64,000 bases of DNA. Origin: Heterocephalus glaber (lineage: Eukaryota > Chordata > Mammalia > Rodentia > Bathyergidae). The translations under genes and the position numbers were made by a program. Shown piece by piece: positions 12,235 through 22,944 of this stretch. The stretch lies in NCBI RefSeq assembly GCF_000247695.1, contig NW_004624801.1, positions 2,438,323-2,502,322 of the forward strand, written 5' to 3'. Positions within the stretch are counted from its first letter, which is position 1, and each line of letters starts with the position of its first letter. The notes beneath the pieces are model-generated. The model saw only the letters and a program-made list of their open reading frames with translations. It was not told the origin of the DNA and did no database searches.

Positions 12235-12600
12235 TGAATCCACTGTGATGGCTTAAACCACAGAGATGCCTTCTTCCATAGTTCTGTAAGCCATCAAGGT
12301 AGAGAGGAATAGGACCAAGCAGGGATGGTTTGTTCTGGGGGCTGTGAAGGAAGGACCCCTTTTGGGGCTCTCTGTGGTTTGCAGTTGGTGTCTTTGCATT
12401 CCTTTCCTCTGTGTGCCTCTCTTTCTCTGTTTTCTCTTTTTAGAAGGACCCCATGGATGAGAGTCGGCTTAGTGACCTCGCCTTCACTTGATCACCTTTG
12501 CAAAGACCTCCTTTCTAAATAAGGTCACAGTCAGAGAGGTACGAGGATTAAGACTCCAGTGTATGAACTTGAGGCGGGACATGATTAAGCTCTTAACCCT
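12235..12600 (-). mobile_element. MLT1-type MaLR LTR (solo)
   Basis: Read in antisense, this matches the MLT1 LTR order: GTGATGGCTTAAACCACAGA at the start, the TTCTGTAAGCCATCAAGGT block, CCTCTGTGTGCCTCTCTTTC, then GACCTCGCCTTCACTTGATC, TTTGCAAAGACCTCC and AAATAAGGTCACAGTCAGAG near the end. It is an old endogenous-retrovirus-derived LTR with no coding capacity. Ends are approximate. Confidence 0.7.
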
Positions 12601-13028
12601 TACCCAGCCTCCTTCCTTTGAGACAGAAGTAAGACAGAAAGCAGCTGAATAAGAAAAGGACCCTGAGCATCAGAAAAAGAAAGGGCAGAAATGGTCACCA
12701 GCCCTGGGGGAGGCGAGTAGGTGCTTGGAGTCGACTCCAAGCCTGGAGATTCTTTACCTGTCTTTATTTTGCTGTTGTATTTGGAGGCACCTCTGCCCCC
12801 CTCACACTCACACCTCAGGGGACAGGGCCAAGCTGGCTCTCTGCACCTGCAGGGGGCAATTTTGCAGACCTGGGAGGTCAGTTCACAAACTCCATTCCCC
12901 GGAGTCCTCAGTCCCCCTCAGAACGGCTGCTAGGTTTTACTCCCTCCAAAGCCCACCACACAGTACTATGTTTGCCCTTAGGCTGCTTCTAAGTTTTTTT
13001 CTAGTGGCAATGCAATATTACCTGTCAC
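12601..13028. other. Unique DNA with a CTCF-like motif
   Basis: There is no gene or repeat that I can name. A CTCF-like core lies at 12844-12858 and is listed separately. Confidence 0.3.
12844..12858 (+). promoter_or_regulatory. Possible CTCF-binding core
   Basis: The string CACCTGCAGGGGGCA matches the central bases of the CTCF motif (a C-rich head, then CAGGGGGCA). A match this short occurs by chance in mammalian DNA, so it is only a candidate. Confidence 0.3.
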
Positions 13029-13216
13029 CTTGTGGTGGAAGGGATTGAACCCAAGGCCTTCACACTGATCCACATCCCCAGTTCATTTTTCTTCTTTTAT
13101 TTTGAGGCAGGATCTCACTAAGTCACTAAGTTACTGAGGATGGGCTCAAACTTGCAGTCCTCCTGCCTCAGCCTCCTAGAGTGCTGGCATTGCTGGCATG
13201 TGCCACCACGCCTGGG
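13029..13216 (-). mobile_element. Composite B1-ID SINE
   Basis: In antisense order the copy shows an ID-like tail (GGGATTGAACCCAAGGCCTT then ACATCCCCAG), a T-rich linker, and a B1 head in reverse (TTTTGAGGCAGGATCTCACT, CAAACTTGCAGTCCTCCTGC, CTCAGCCTCC, and the terminal CCACCACGCCTGGG). This B1-plus-ID architecture is a marker for squirrel-related rodents. Confidence 0.85.
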
Positions 13217-13224
13217 TTCTGTCA

Positions 13225-13450
13225 CCTTTCATACATTTTAAGTTTACTTGGTGTCTGGTTGACTTGGGACCTCATACTTGTTCTGTCACTTGCCACCTGT
13301 ATGGCCTGGAGCAAATTACTTAACCTCTCGGTCCCTCAGTCTCCTCATCACTCAGTGGAGATAATGGTAATGTTATTGTAATGATAAAATAAGAAAGCAT
13401 ATGTCAAACGCGTGCACATTTAATAAGTGGTAGTTGTTGTCTACTGCTCC
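13225..13450 (+). repeat. MIR SINE
   Basis: The MIR core is clear: CTGTCACTTGCCACCTGTAT, then GAGCAAATTACTTAACCTCT, CCTCAGTCTCCTCATC and GGAGATAATGGTAATG, which is the order of the tRNA-derived MIR consensus. Confidence 0.8.
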
Positions 13451-14850
13451 ACAATGCGCAACTCCTACCATTTTTTATGTGTACAATAGATAACACTGCT
13501 CCTTCGCACCTATTGTTATGCCCTGCATACGTACATGCTCAAAAATGCTCATCCAGTGAGCTGTCCCCCAGCAGAGGTCGACCCAAATTCAGCTCCATAC
13601 TGCCTGCCCCCAGCCTAGGAGCCCGGCATTCTCCTATGTCTGCATTCCACATTTTTTCTCTAAACTCCTAACATTCTATCCTGGATATGGCAGTTCATTG
13701 GGTAGCTTTAAGGAAAAACCTTCTAGTAAAAGTTGGGAGGCACCACTGGAGTAGACAGGGTTGATGCCTTAGAATTTAGGGCCCCCTGACATTAATTACC
13801 CTGATCATCCTGGGAAAATCTGATTGCCACCAGTCCAGGTAGTTCCTAGCTCCATACATTTAGCAAGAGAAGCTGGGTCCTCTGCCCCGGCCCTGTGGTT
13901 GTACTCCAGTGAAAGAGTTAACCTAACCTCATTTGTACAGAGATTTCTCTGTAATCTGTCCACATGTCCCAGGGATCAGGACTGTGGGAGGTGGTGCTAG
14001 TCTGTGGCAGTTGCTCAGGCCTTTGGCCCACGGCCCACCAAGCTCCCAAAGCCCTCTGGTTCAAGTTGATTTCAGATTTAATTCAGAACAACCCAGTAGA
14101 AGCTGAGGTCTCTGCAAGGCCATCACACAGAGCTTGGAGATGGTCGAGGAGATAAGCATCACACCATGAGACAGAAGGTTGGAAGAGTTGCCCATCGACT
14201 TCACCTGTGAAAACAAGCCAGCAATAAATGCTGGAGCAAAGGAGTGCCAAGAATTGGGGCTCCATGGAAGCCTGAGCTGAGCCTGAAGATGATGGTAGCA
14301 GGGAGTTTGGAAGGAAGGGTGTTCATGAAAAATATCTTCCAAGCAGTAGAGCAGTCTCAACACAGCCACATTTTTGCTGTTCCCATAGACAAACAGAAGA
14401 GGCCTGCCTGCCTCTTCATTCCCCCCCCCCCTCCTAAGCAAAATGCCTGATACCAATCAACCCTCAAACTAGTGTGATTTAAAAACCACACCTGAGAAGG
14501 ACTAAGAAAAACAAAAAGAAACACAATAGAATGGGGAGAAAGGGATAGGTAAACAGGGAAGGTTAGTCTACAAATCTGTAGGTTTGGGGCCCCTGGTAGG
14601 GTAGAAGTTCAGAGATGCTTTAAGGTCTTCATTGATTGGTTAGCCACAAAGTTGTCTTCATATTTCTAGAAGTACATATAGCCTATTGGGCCCCAAATCA
14701 GAAGAGCCTCGAATTCTGGGATGCTTCATAGTAATAGATTTCTGAGTCTTCACCTAAACTTAAGAATAGGCCAAGGGGGTAGGAAAATTAGCATTGTAAG
14801 GTACTCTTCAGATTACTTTGAGCATATATCTTAAAGACTGTGATCACTTA
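13451..14850. other. Mostly unassigned DNA
   Basis: I recognise no gene or repeat. An 11-base C run lies at 14421-14431. Open frames at 14061-14456 (minus) and 14244-14450 (plus) overlap and are not protein-like. Confidence 0.35.
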
Positions 14851-14853
14851 GAA

Positions 14854-15047
14854 CAGGGATTGGCAAACTACTGTCCATGGGCCAAATGTGGCTTGCCATC
14901 CCATTTTGTAAATAAAGTTTTATTGGAACACAGCCACACCCATTTGTTTATATACTATCTATGGTGGCTTCTGCAATACAAAAGCTGAGCTGAGTAACCT
15001 GAGACACAGATGATGAGACCCCCCGCCAAAACATTTGCCAATCCCTG
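14854..15047 (+). mobile_element. hAT-Charlie MITE with intact terminal inverted repeats
   Basis: The element begins CAGGGATTGGCAAA and ends TTTGCCAATCCCTG, a perfect 14-bp inverted pair. Inside it carries GGGCCAAATGTGGC and AATAAAGTTTTATTGGAACA, then CAGCCACACCCATTTG, the signature of a widespread MER1-group Charlie derivative. The 3' third of the usual consensus is missing, so it is an internally deleted copy. The flanking 8 bases on each side agree only partly, so the target duplication has decayed. Confidence 0.8.
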
Positions 15048-15055
15048 TTCTATAA

Positions 15056-15215
15056 CAGTGGTCCCCAACTTCAGTGGTATATTAGGACCATATAAGGAAA
15101 AGTAAAACTTGCTGATATGGGCCCACCCAAATCCACTGAGTTGAAATGGCATGGACAGTTTTTGATGCCACTAAAGCCTAGACAATCTTTGGAGATCCCC
15201 ATGAAAGACTGTTTT
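15056..15215. mobile_element. Possible second hAT MITE (MER5-like), abutting the first
   Basis: It starts CAGTGGTCCCCAACTTCAG, a typical hAT-Charlie terminus, and contains TGGGCCCACCCAAATCCACT. The 3' end is unclear. It begins only eight bases after the preceding MITE. Confidence 0.4.
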
Positions 15216-15429
15216 GGAAATTATTTAGAATTTCCTGATGCTCTCTCCTCTAATAGAAAAGGACCTCAACAAATCTTTTCATAGGACCTTCCAAGATGAC
15301 CATGACCTACTGCTAAAGGGTGATTTAGCTGTACCTAGCTTCAGTGACAATAAGCACAGTTCCAAATGTTATTCCCCTGGGATTCCCCAGTCCTGCTCTG
15401 TGTGAAGGAGATTCCCCAGCTTGCTTCAG

Positions 15430-15602
15430 CACTGGCTGGCCCACAAACTAGGAGCACTGGAATCACTGGAGGGATTTGAAATCCAGACCCCACATCCCAC
15501 CCAGAACCAAGAGCAGACTCTCCCTGGGCAGGGCTAAGAGTAGGTTTTGCCAGTGAGCTTCCAGGCAATCTTTAAGGCATTCAGACTTGGGAGCCCCTGG
15601 TA
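15430..15602 (+). mobile_element. MER5A-like hAT MITE
   Basis: GGAATCACTGGAGGGATTTG, the CAGACCCCACATCCCACCCA block and the later AGTAGGTTTTGCCAGTGAGC with CTTCCAGGCAATC follow MER5A order. It is diverged and non-coding. Confidence 0.6.
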
Positions 15603-15797
15603 GCCAGCTCTCTACAGCTTGGCTGAAGAAAGTCTCATTTCAGCCTGGTTAAAGGCTTCCTCTGAAAGGTGGTCACCCTCAAAAGTGTCATTTTTCCTGC
15701 TTTTGATGAGATTTTGGAAGGTAGCTGATCCTAGCACCATTTCTTGGCACCCAGTCTGGGGAAATCACCACTATGATTGCTGTTAAAGTTAGGGGGA

Positions 15798-16098
15798 CAT
15801 ATGTGTATGTGTGTCATTGTGTGTGAATATGTGTGTTTGTTTGTGAATGTGTGTCTCCTTGTGGGCATACATGTACTCATGCACATGTAAGTGTGTGTTT
15901 GTGTGTGTCTAAGTGAATACATAGGCAAACGTGTTGGTGTGGTGCATACATGGGAGTGTGTGGGTGTGCAAATGTGCATACATTTGCATGCATGTGTTTG
16001 AGTGTGTGTTCATGTGTGCAGTGTGTGAACATGGTAATGTATGAGTGTGTATGTTCATGTGTGAATGCATGTAATTGTGTGTGTGAGAGAGAGAGAAG
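15798..16098 (+). repeat. Long imperfect (TG)n-rich tract
   Basis: About 300 bases are dominated by TGTG, TGCATG and TGAATG units, ending with a GAGAGAGAGA run. Alternating purine-pyrimidine sequence of this kind can adopt left-handed DNA and is usually polymorphic in length. The open frames on both strands here (15731-15979 and 15950-16135) are low-complexity artefacts. Confidence 0.9.
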
Positions 16099-16109
16099 AA
16101 ACTACTACA

Positions 16110-16425
16110 CAGGAGATCGTCCTACTCAGCAATGACAGCCCTGCCTCTGCCGGGGGTCAGCGGGTGGGGACACACTGTTGGGGCTACTGAGGTGTGAGAG
16201 TCCCAGCATCAGGTCAGGAGGGGGCTGTTCTCAAGGTCACATGCCTCAGCGCCCTTCTTGGTGCCAGCATTTGAAGTCCCTTCATTACATCCCTGCTGTC
16301 ACCTTTCTGAGTCATCTGACTTGGGACAATAACCATGCCTACCTGAAAGCATCTCAGGGGTGGACAGGAAAAGGAGACAAGATAGCCTTCACGTGCGGAG
16401 GCTGTCAGCGATTGTCCGAGGGCTT
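16110..16425. other. No feature recognised
   Basis: I see no repeat or exon that I can support. Confidence 0.35.
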
Positions 16426-16427
16426 GT

Positions 16428-16580
16428 CTTTTCACCAAACGTTGAGTAAGAACTTGCTCTGGACCAGCTCTGTTGTAGATACTTGATGTAAAGCACTGAA
16501 CAGAAACATAAAATTCTGTCCTCATGGAAAATAGGTGCTAGTGGGAACGGGGAGGAGGACAGAAATAAACAACCAAGTAA
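16428..16580 (+). repeat. Ancient L2-like 3' fragment
   Basis: GTAAGAACTTGCTCTGGACC, then GTAAAGCACTGAACAGAAAC, TCTGTCCTCATGGAAAATAG and GACAGAAATAAACAACCAAG follow the order of a common L2-class end ('...ctgccctcatggagcttac...acaataaacaaat'). Confidence 0.55.
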
Positions 16581-17094
16581 GTACGTGAAGTGAGCAGATG
16601 GTACCTTCAGATGGTGACAAAAGTTATAAGGAAAAATAAGCAGGGCCACAGATTCCCTGCAAACACAGATGTCCATATCCATCATCACTCAGAAAAGGGT
16701 GCAGTCCATGGTGACTTTCCTGCATGGATGCTTTGGCTCCTTCATCTCAGGACCCCCAAACTTCCTGGGGCTCAAAAGTACTCATTGGTGGTTACAGACT
16801 AATCATTCTATCTAGACAGCGTGCAAAGCACAACAAAAATCACACAGAAAATACAAACAGATGAAAAGCCCCACACTTTTGCTGCATGTTTGTCTCTCCT
16901 GGCCTCTGTGGAGGGTGAATATTTATCTCCATGCACAAGAAGCTGGGGCCCCCGAGCAGCAGCAGTGGGACCCCAATTCCAGAGACAGCAGCTGCCACTC
17001 TGGGGACAGCTGAGTGCCCGAGCCTGCTAGAGGAACGCCCACCCCCCCAGAACTCAAACCTCATATTTAGGCTGTAACTCTAGACTCATAAAAG

Positions 17095-17480
17095 ACAGAG
17101 AAACCACGACCGAGGCGATTAGAGCCAACCCTGACCCCGGGGGGAGTTTTGTAATGAAGGAAGAAGATTTTGAAATAACTTGCTCTTCCAACCAGTGAGA
17201 AATAAATCTCAGTTTCTGGTCAGAGGCTAAGGCTCACTGGCTCAAGGATACACTCAGGAGAGAAATCCACCATTGCTCCTCGGCCCTGTCCCGGCTCCAC
17301 CCAGAGCTGCCAGGGAAATGACCATTTTCTAGCTCCATCCGGCGCCCCTCACCCAGCTGTCAAAGAGCCTTCCTTCCTCCCCTCTGCACCAACATGCGCA
17401 GCACTTTCTGCTGACCGCGCTTTCTCACTCTCCTTTGGCTCTCATTTTGTGCAAACTCAGCCCTTATGCAAGTTTTGCTC
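17095..17480. other. Unique sequence, possible conserved non-coding element
   Basis: There is no repeat signature. The block keeps several CpG dinucleotides (for example near 17107-17143 and 17339-17420) in an otherwise CpG-poor window, and has A/T-rich cores such as GAAATAAATCTCAG. Preserved CpGs and texture suggest constraint or a young age, but this needs alignment. Confidence 0.25.
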
Positions 17481-17689
17481 CTTTATTTCAATTCCATATA
17501 CTTCCTTACCCCCCGACACACACACACAACATAACATACAATCTGGGATCAAATCAATGATACACAGCCTGTAGAACAGCCAAACAGGTACAAAGTGTGT
17601 GTGTTGTTATTATTCCCTAACAAATCAACATGACCTTTTTCTCCAAAGCTCCACAGACACAAGCCCCAGAGCGTGCACATGCATGTACA

Positions 17690-17713
17690 TACACACACAC
17701 ACACACACACACA
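17690..17713 (+). repeat. (CA)n microsatellite
   Basis: This is a pure AC run of about 24 bases. Confidence 0.95.
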
Positions 17714-17894
17714 TCTCAGCATTGCTTAGAGCTCCCAGTGGGCATCCATGTGTATTGCTAGAGTTGTGATGAAGGACCATAAAATGTGGGAGGTGGAGAT
17801 GCCAGTTTCTGCTCTCCTGAGGGCCTGAGCACTTCACATGGAACATCTTCAATAATCCAGTTGCAATCTGTGATACCCAAGGTACTCCAAACTA

Positions 17895-18000
17895 CTAGTA
17901 TCATTCCTGCCTTTCAGGCCAAAAAATAACACCCCCACAAAAAAGTTAAATAATTTCTCTAATGTAGCACAGCCATGAGATGGAACCCAGGCTTGCATGA
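17895..18000 (-). repeat. MIR fragment (antisense)
   Basis: Antisense MIR phrases are present: GTTAAATAATTTCTCTAATG, then GATGGAACCCAGGCTTGC, matching the reversed '...caaggtcacacagctagtaa...gattcgaacccaggc' region. Confidence 0.5.
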
Positions 18001-18611
18001 TCCTCAAGACTTGCTCCCCGCCAGCTCCTCACCTACACCATGCCCTTTGCCTGCCCTGTGCACCTACCTGCCAGGGCCACAGTGAGGACTACATGGCTCA
18101 CTCAATGTGGAAGCTCCCACAAGTGGTAAAGCAGGTTCTAGTGCATCCTTTACTCCAGCACACTTGCCCTCTCTGAATCCCAGGAAGAGGCCGTGTCTTC
18201 CCAGGAAGAGGCCATGACTGCCCAGGCAGATGCTCACCAGAAATGCAGCAACGTGGACAGAGAGAAATGTGTAAAGGAATATGAGGAAAATCTGAGCAAG
18301 AATAGTGGACCATGAGATGCTATCTTGGCAGAATGGGTCAAGGAAGTCCTTCCTAGGAAGGGAATGCTCAGGTAGATGCCATCGAAAAGGATGAACATTG
18401 GATCTTCTGGGGAAGAGTCTTTCAGAGGTAGAAATGGTAAACTGCAAAAGAATGAGGCAGATACCCAGGCAGGGGACAGACCACAGGCAGGTGGCCAATG
18501 CTGAGTGAGAAGCATGACCGTGAAACTAGAAGTGGTAAGGGACAAGACTCCTGTCACAAGGGAAACCCGGGCCACACTCTGCTGGGTGGGAGGAAGTGGG
18601 GTCAGGGCACC
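18001..18611. other. Unassigned DNA with a 21-bp tandem pair
   Basis: No gene is recognised. Two copies of a 21-base unit beginning CCCAGGAAGAGGCC lie back to back at 18179-18220. They explain the Leu-Phe-Leu-Gly repetition in the 144-codon minus-strand frame (18064-18498), which I regard as chance. Confidence 0.4.
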
Positions 18612-18996
18612 TGCCATGGTTTGGATATCGCTGAATGTGGCCCCCGGGGCTCATGTGTTGGAGGTTTGATCCCAAGATTGGTGGCACAGGGAGATGGTGG
18701 TACCATTGAGAGCTGGGGCGTGGTGGGAAGACCTTAGGTCAACCGGGGATGTGCCTTCAGGAGGGATTGCGGGACATCTGGTTCCTGTCTCATGGTGTCA
18801 TCACTTATTCACACCTATGTTCCCACCATGATGCCCTCTGCCAGGGTGTGACACAGTCAAGAGGGCTCTCACCAGAGCTGACCAGTTTCCAGCATCATGT
18901 CTTTGAGCCTCCGCCACTGTGAGCTAAATAAACCTCTTCCATTAGTAATCTTCAGCTCCATGTATATTGTTATGAAAGAAAAATAGACTAAAACAG
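18612..18996 (+). mobile_element. MaLR-like rodent LTR (solo)
   Basis: It starts TGCCATGGTTTGGATATCGC, carries GGGGCTCATGTGTTGGAGG early, the TGATGCCCTCTGCCAGGGTG segment in the middle, CACTGTGAGCTAAATAAACC near the end, and finishes GACTAAAACA. That is the usual start, polyadenylation zone and end of a MaLR-type LTR. It is non-coding. Confidence 0.7.
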
Positions 18997-18999
18997 CAT

Positions 19000-20335
19000 C
19001 CACTGATAACAGAAAGGAAGGGCTCTGGCTGATTGGGACAGCAGCGTTTTTCTCTGGAAAGCAGCTCCTGGCGCTCACGAGTTCAGCACAAACCACACAC
19101 TGACCATACAGGGGCTCTTTCCCAGCCTTCACTCTTCCATTTATTCACTTTGTTAAACCCACGGATCACCTGCTAAGCAAGGAGACCAGGGAAGAGGGAA
19201 GTTTGCAGAGGTCCCACCCCCTCCTACCAACATGTCCTCCCCGCCCTGGGCTTATTTGCATGGGTTAGCGGCAGTAAACAGTTCATTGCAACAGAGCAGA
19301 AACCACGCTGGTCTTAGCAGGAGCATCCCACAGCAGGAAACGGTTGGGGTCAGAGGTAGGGTAGCAAGGAGGCAACGGAGTGATTCGGGGTGCAGACACT
19401 ACCTAAGCAAATGTGACTTTCCACATTCCTGCTAAGGGACGCCTGATGCAAAACTATTTGACTGCTGTGGCTGCAGGCATTAGTCTCTGAGCCTGGAAGG
19501 AGGCACAGGCTCCTTCAGAGGTAAAAGTGCCCGCGGGCCAGCCTCTTGACATGGGCAAGAGCTGCCTGGATTGAAGATCCTGAGGGAGCTTCCCTCTCAA
19601 GAAAGCAACCCCGGTTGTTGCCTTGCTCTTGGCCTTGGTCTTGCTTTTCACCAGAGAGGAGCTGGGCTCTTTAATGTTTGCACTACTCAGTTATGGAGTG
19701 TGTCAGATGGTAGAAAGAGAAGCCATGGCAAAAGGTAGTGATTTCTTCCCTTCCCCCTTCAAAGAGGGTGTTATTTTCCTTGCAAATATTTTTCCAAAAT
19801 AGTAATAAAAAATTACAGGAAATTGTTAGAGTCCTAAAAGGCCTGGGAATTACCCATCCCAGGGCCCAGGGATCCCACCACCAGCCAGCCAGGTGAGGAG
19901 ATTCAGCTTGCTTCACCCTTTCTTTTCTCACTGGATGGCCCGCCTCCCCTCAAAAGATTCAGTGAAGTCCCACAAATGTCAGAATGTGACTCTGGCAGGC
20001 ATACACCAAGGGAAGAGGGTGAACAGAGTCGGGCAGAATGGCTATTTGCAAACCCAGGGGTTCTCGGGTCACCAGGAGCTAGGAAAGATGCTTGGAACAA
20101 TTCTCCCTCACAGCCCTTGGAAGGAAGCAGCACTGCTGGCTCCATGATTTTGGGCTTTGGAGCCTGCAGAACCATGAGGCAGTACATTTCCACTCTTTAA
20201 GCACCCCACCCTACCCCATGAATATAGCAGCTGATCCTGGAAGGTAAGGCCCTTTCCTGATGCCCTACAGGGATGTTCATACTTGGGAACAACTTCCAGA
20301 TGGCTTTCCACTGGGGTGGACTCCTCAGAAAATTA
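19000..20335. other. No feature recognised
   Basis: There are more than 1.3 kb without a repeat or gene that I can support. The overlapping small frames at 19893-20311 are not protein-like. Confidence 0.35.
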
Positions 20336-20340
20336 TTTGG

Positions 20341-20534
20341 GTTTGTTTATTGTAGTCCTGGGGATTAAACCCAGGGTTTTTGCACCGAGCTACATTCCAA
20401 GTCCTCTTTATCTTTTATTTTGAGACAGAATTTTGCTAAGTTGCTAAGTTGCCCAGGGCAGGCTTGAACTTTCGATCCTCCTGCCTCAGCTTCCCAGAGG
20501 GCTGGCATTACAAGTGTGTGCCACCCTGCCCTGT
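20341..20534 (-). mobile_element. Composite B1-ID SINE
   Basis: This antisense copy has the ID end (CTGGGGATTAAACCCAGGG, AGCTACATTCCAAG), then TTTTGAGACAGAATTTTGCT and GATCCTCCTGCCTCAGCTTC from the B1 head. It is diverged from the copy at 13029-13216. Confidence 0.85.
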
Positions 20535-20589
20535 TGTCAGCACATGCTCCTCATGAGGCTGTGACTGTGGTTCCTTCCTGATTTCCAGG

Positions 20590-20705
20590 GCTTACTTTGT
20601 GTTAGGCAACAAACAGGGATTTTGCACAGACTATCCCATCTCAGCTCCCTGATTTAATGAGTGCTGTTGTTTTTCTACCTGATAGATGAGGAAACAAAGT
20701 CCTTA
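20590..20705 (-). repeat. MIR fragment (antisense)
   Basis: The element is read mainly from GATAGATGAGGAAACAAAGT, the reversed MIR core, preceded by a CTATCCCATCTCAGCTCCCT segment. Confidence 0.55.
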
Positions 20706-21700
20706 GTTATTATTACAATAGTCATAGAGAATGGCTGAAAAACCTGAGGCATCTTGGCCAAAGAGGATATATAAGTAAGTCCCAGGAGAAGGCTCTTGGA
20801 TAGATAGGAGGAGGACACAGAGATATGGATTCTCCTCACCTAAGCAAACACATCCTGGAGCTAGAGAGGACAAGCAGGCTGGATTCCAAGTCTGGTTCTG
20901 CCCCCACAGCCATCTGGCCCTGGGCACCCCCATTCCAGGGCTCTTTCTGTGAGAGGAGTTAAGGGCTGTCCACACATGGTAGGATATTCCACATCCCTAG
21001 CACCCACCTACTCCTTGCAAGCAGTGCCCCCCCATTGGCTCCTAGGAACTGTGACCCCCAAAATCACCCCACACATTCCAAGTACCACTTAGGGGATGGT
21101 GCCCTTCTCAGCTGAGAACAACTGGATCACCGAGGCTTATGAACTTCATCCCTACAATGAGAAAGGGACAATCCTCCAATGTAATAAGGCTCTAGAGACT
21201 TTACATGCACAAAGAACAGTTTCTTCACCTGGGCACCAGTGGCATTTGGGGCTGGATGCTCCTTTATCATTGGGCTATCCTGTGCACCATCTGATGCTGA
21301 CCAGCATCTTACCCTGTACACTGGATGCCAGGAGCACCATCTCCTAAGCTGTGGCAACCAAAAATGTCTCAGACATGGCCACCACCCTGTTGGACAGCAG
21401 CTAATGATAAAATGCTCAGGATGGTGTGAGGTTCCATGAAGGGGCTGAAAGGAGGGCAATTCACGGTACTAGCATGATCTTCTTTCTTCTTTTTCTATTC
21501 AGTAACAGCTACCAGTGCAATTCAGTTGAACAATTGCAAACTAATCGCCGATTCTTTGTGTCACATGCATTACATGGGCAGCCTGCAGGTTCTCTAGTGG
21601 ATCCCCAAGGCTGAGCATTCTGATGGCCATTGTCCTGTTCTTGCCAGTTATAAGGGTCCTAGGCAGAAGCTCTGGGATTACCACGTTTTATCTTATGTTA
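20706..21700. other. No feature recognised
   Basis: About 1 kb without a nameable repeat or gene. The frames on both strands at 21096-21459 overlap and carry no motif. Confidence 0.35.
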
Positions 21701-21711
21701 TTTTATTTTCA

Positions 21712-21776
21712 TTTCGAGGTACTGGGGATTGAACCCAAGGCCTTCACACTGGACTACATCCCCAGTCTCTCTCTCC

Positions 21777-21847
<71 letters not shown>

Positions 21848-21978
21848 TTCTTTTTAAAATTTAAGTCAGGGTCTCATTAAGTCACTAAAGTTGCCCAGGC
21901 TGGGCTTGAATTTGCAATCCTCCAGCCACAGTAGCTCCCCAAGAGCTGAGATTATAGGTGTTCTCCGCCAAACCTGGC
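21712..21978 (-). mobile_element. Composite B1-ID SINE with expanded CT linker
   Basis: The ID half (ACTGGGGATTGAACCCAAGG, GGACTACATCCCCAG) and the B1 half (GTCAGGGTCTCATTAAGTCA, CAGGCTGGGCTTGAA, CAATCCTCC) are both present in antisense, split by a long CT microsatellite at 21765-21852. The internal A-rich linker of the sense strand has apparently become a microsatellite seed. Confidence 0.85.
21765..21852 (+). repeat. (CT)n microsatellite inside the SINE
   Basis: About 85 bases of near-pure CT, with TTTC ends, lie between the ID and B1 halves of the SINE. Confidence 0.95.
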
Positions 21979-21984
21979 TTCAGC

Positions 21985-22905
21985 CTTACCTTGGATCACC
22001 TCCTCTGCATCAGTGCTCTGGGATCTGCCAGCCGCAGGCCCGACAGAGAATTCCTCCACCTGACTTCCTTCTCCATTCTCGCTGCCACCCCCCAAAGCTA
22101 AGTGCCCTTCATCTCTCACACAGAGACCCCAGCCCTTGCTGGAGAGTGCCCTGTACTCCTATTTTCACATCTTCCTCTTTCAATTCTTCCACCTCCACCT
22201 GCCAGGGCAGTGCTTCTCCAATACCATAGCACCCTCACATTCCATATGCCGAGGCCCCTTTAAGTCCTTTTATCCTCCCTCACTTCCCACACAGCAGCCA
22301 TGCCATCTGCTTCTCCTCAGCAGGTGCCTCCTTTCTTAGTTCATTCTCCCTGGGAGCACAGCCATCTACAAAGCCTTGATTAACCAGCACCTTCTGGCTT
22401 TCTCCTTGCTAAATTCTACAAACGTCCTGATGGTGTATGCCTGGAAATCCAGCAATCTGAGAGGCTGAGACAAGAAGATCATAAGTTTGAGCCCAGCTTG
22501 AGCAACTTCGCAAGATGCTGACTTGAAATAAAAAATAAAGAAGTCTGGAAATGTAGCTCAGTGCCAAGGCCTTGGGTTCAATCCCCAGTACTGAAAAACA
22601 TAAATCTGGACCCCCTATAGAACACTTATTAATTGTTTAGAACCAGGATTGCCCTTTGCTCCCTGACATCTTTAGATGAATGAAGTTTTATTTCCACAGT
22701 CCTCCATGTACCATGCTCCCTTCCCTACCAAACACCTGGCTTTTTCCCTCCTTCCATCAGGTTTTCGCTTAAATATCACTCCCTTAGCATAGCCTTCTGT
22801 GGGTACCCTACTTAAAACTGCAACTGCATCGCCTTCATCCCTCTCAACTGCTCAGAACCCAGCAGCTCAACAGTCTCTGCTATCTGGGGTTTACAGGAGC
22901 TGAGA
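21985..22905 (+). mobile_element. L2-like fragment, interrupted by a SINE
   Basis: The pyrimidine-rich plus strand carries L2-type 3' phrases. One is CTTTTTCCCTCCTTCCATCA with CGCTTAAATATCACTCCC and AGCCTTCTGTGGGTACCC near 22740-22810, which mirrors the '...ctcaaatgtcacctcctcagagaggccttccctgacc' region. The part before 22420 is less certain. A SINE occupies 22426-22600. Confidence 0.45.
22426..22600 (+). mobile_element. Composite B1-ID SINE
   Basis: This is a sense copy. The B1 head (CCTGATGGTGTATGCC, CTGAGAGGCTGAGACAAGAA, GAGCCCAGCTTGAGCAAC) is followed by an A-rich linker and the ID half (TGGAAATGTAGCTCAG, CTTGGGTTCAATCCCCAGTA). It confirms the composite order seen in the antisense copies. 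Confidence 0.85.
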
Positions 22906-22944
22906 CATTTGCTTGCACATAAAATACACTACATCCACTTCACA

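Noticed and set aside
15731..16135. His-Thr- and Cys-Val-rich open frames
   Set aside because: They are translations of a TG-rich tract.
18064..18498. 144-codon minus-strand frame with an internal Leu-Phe-Leu-Gly repetition
   Set aside because: The repetition comes from a 21-bp DNA tandem pair at 18179-18220. No domain or conservation can be shown.
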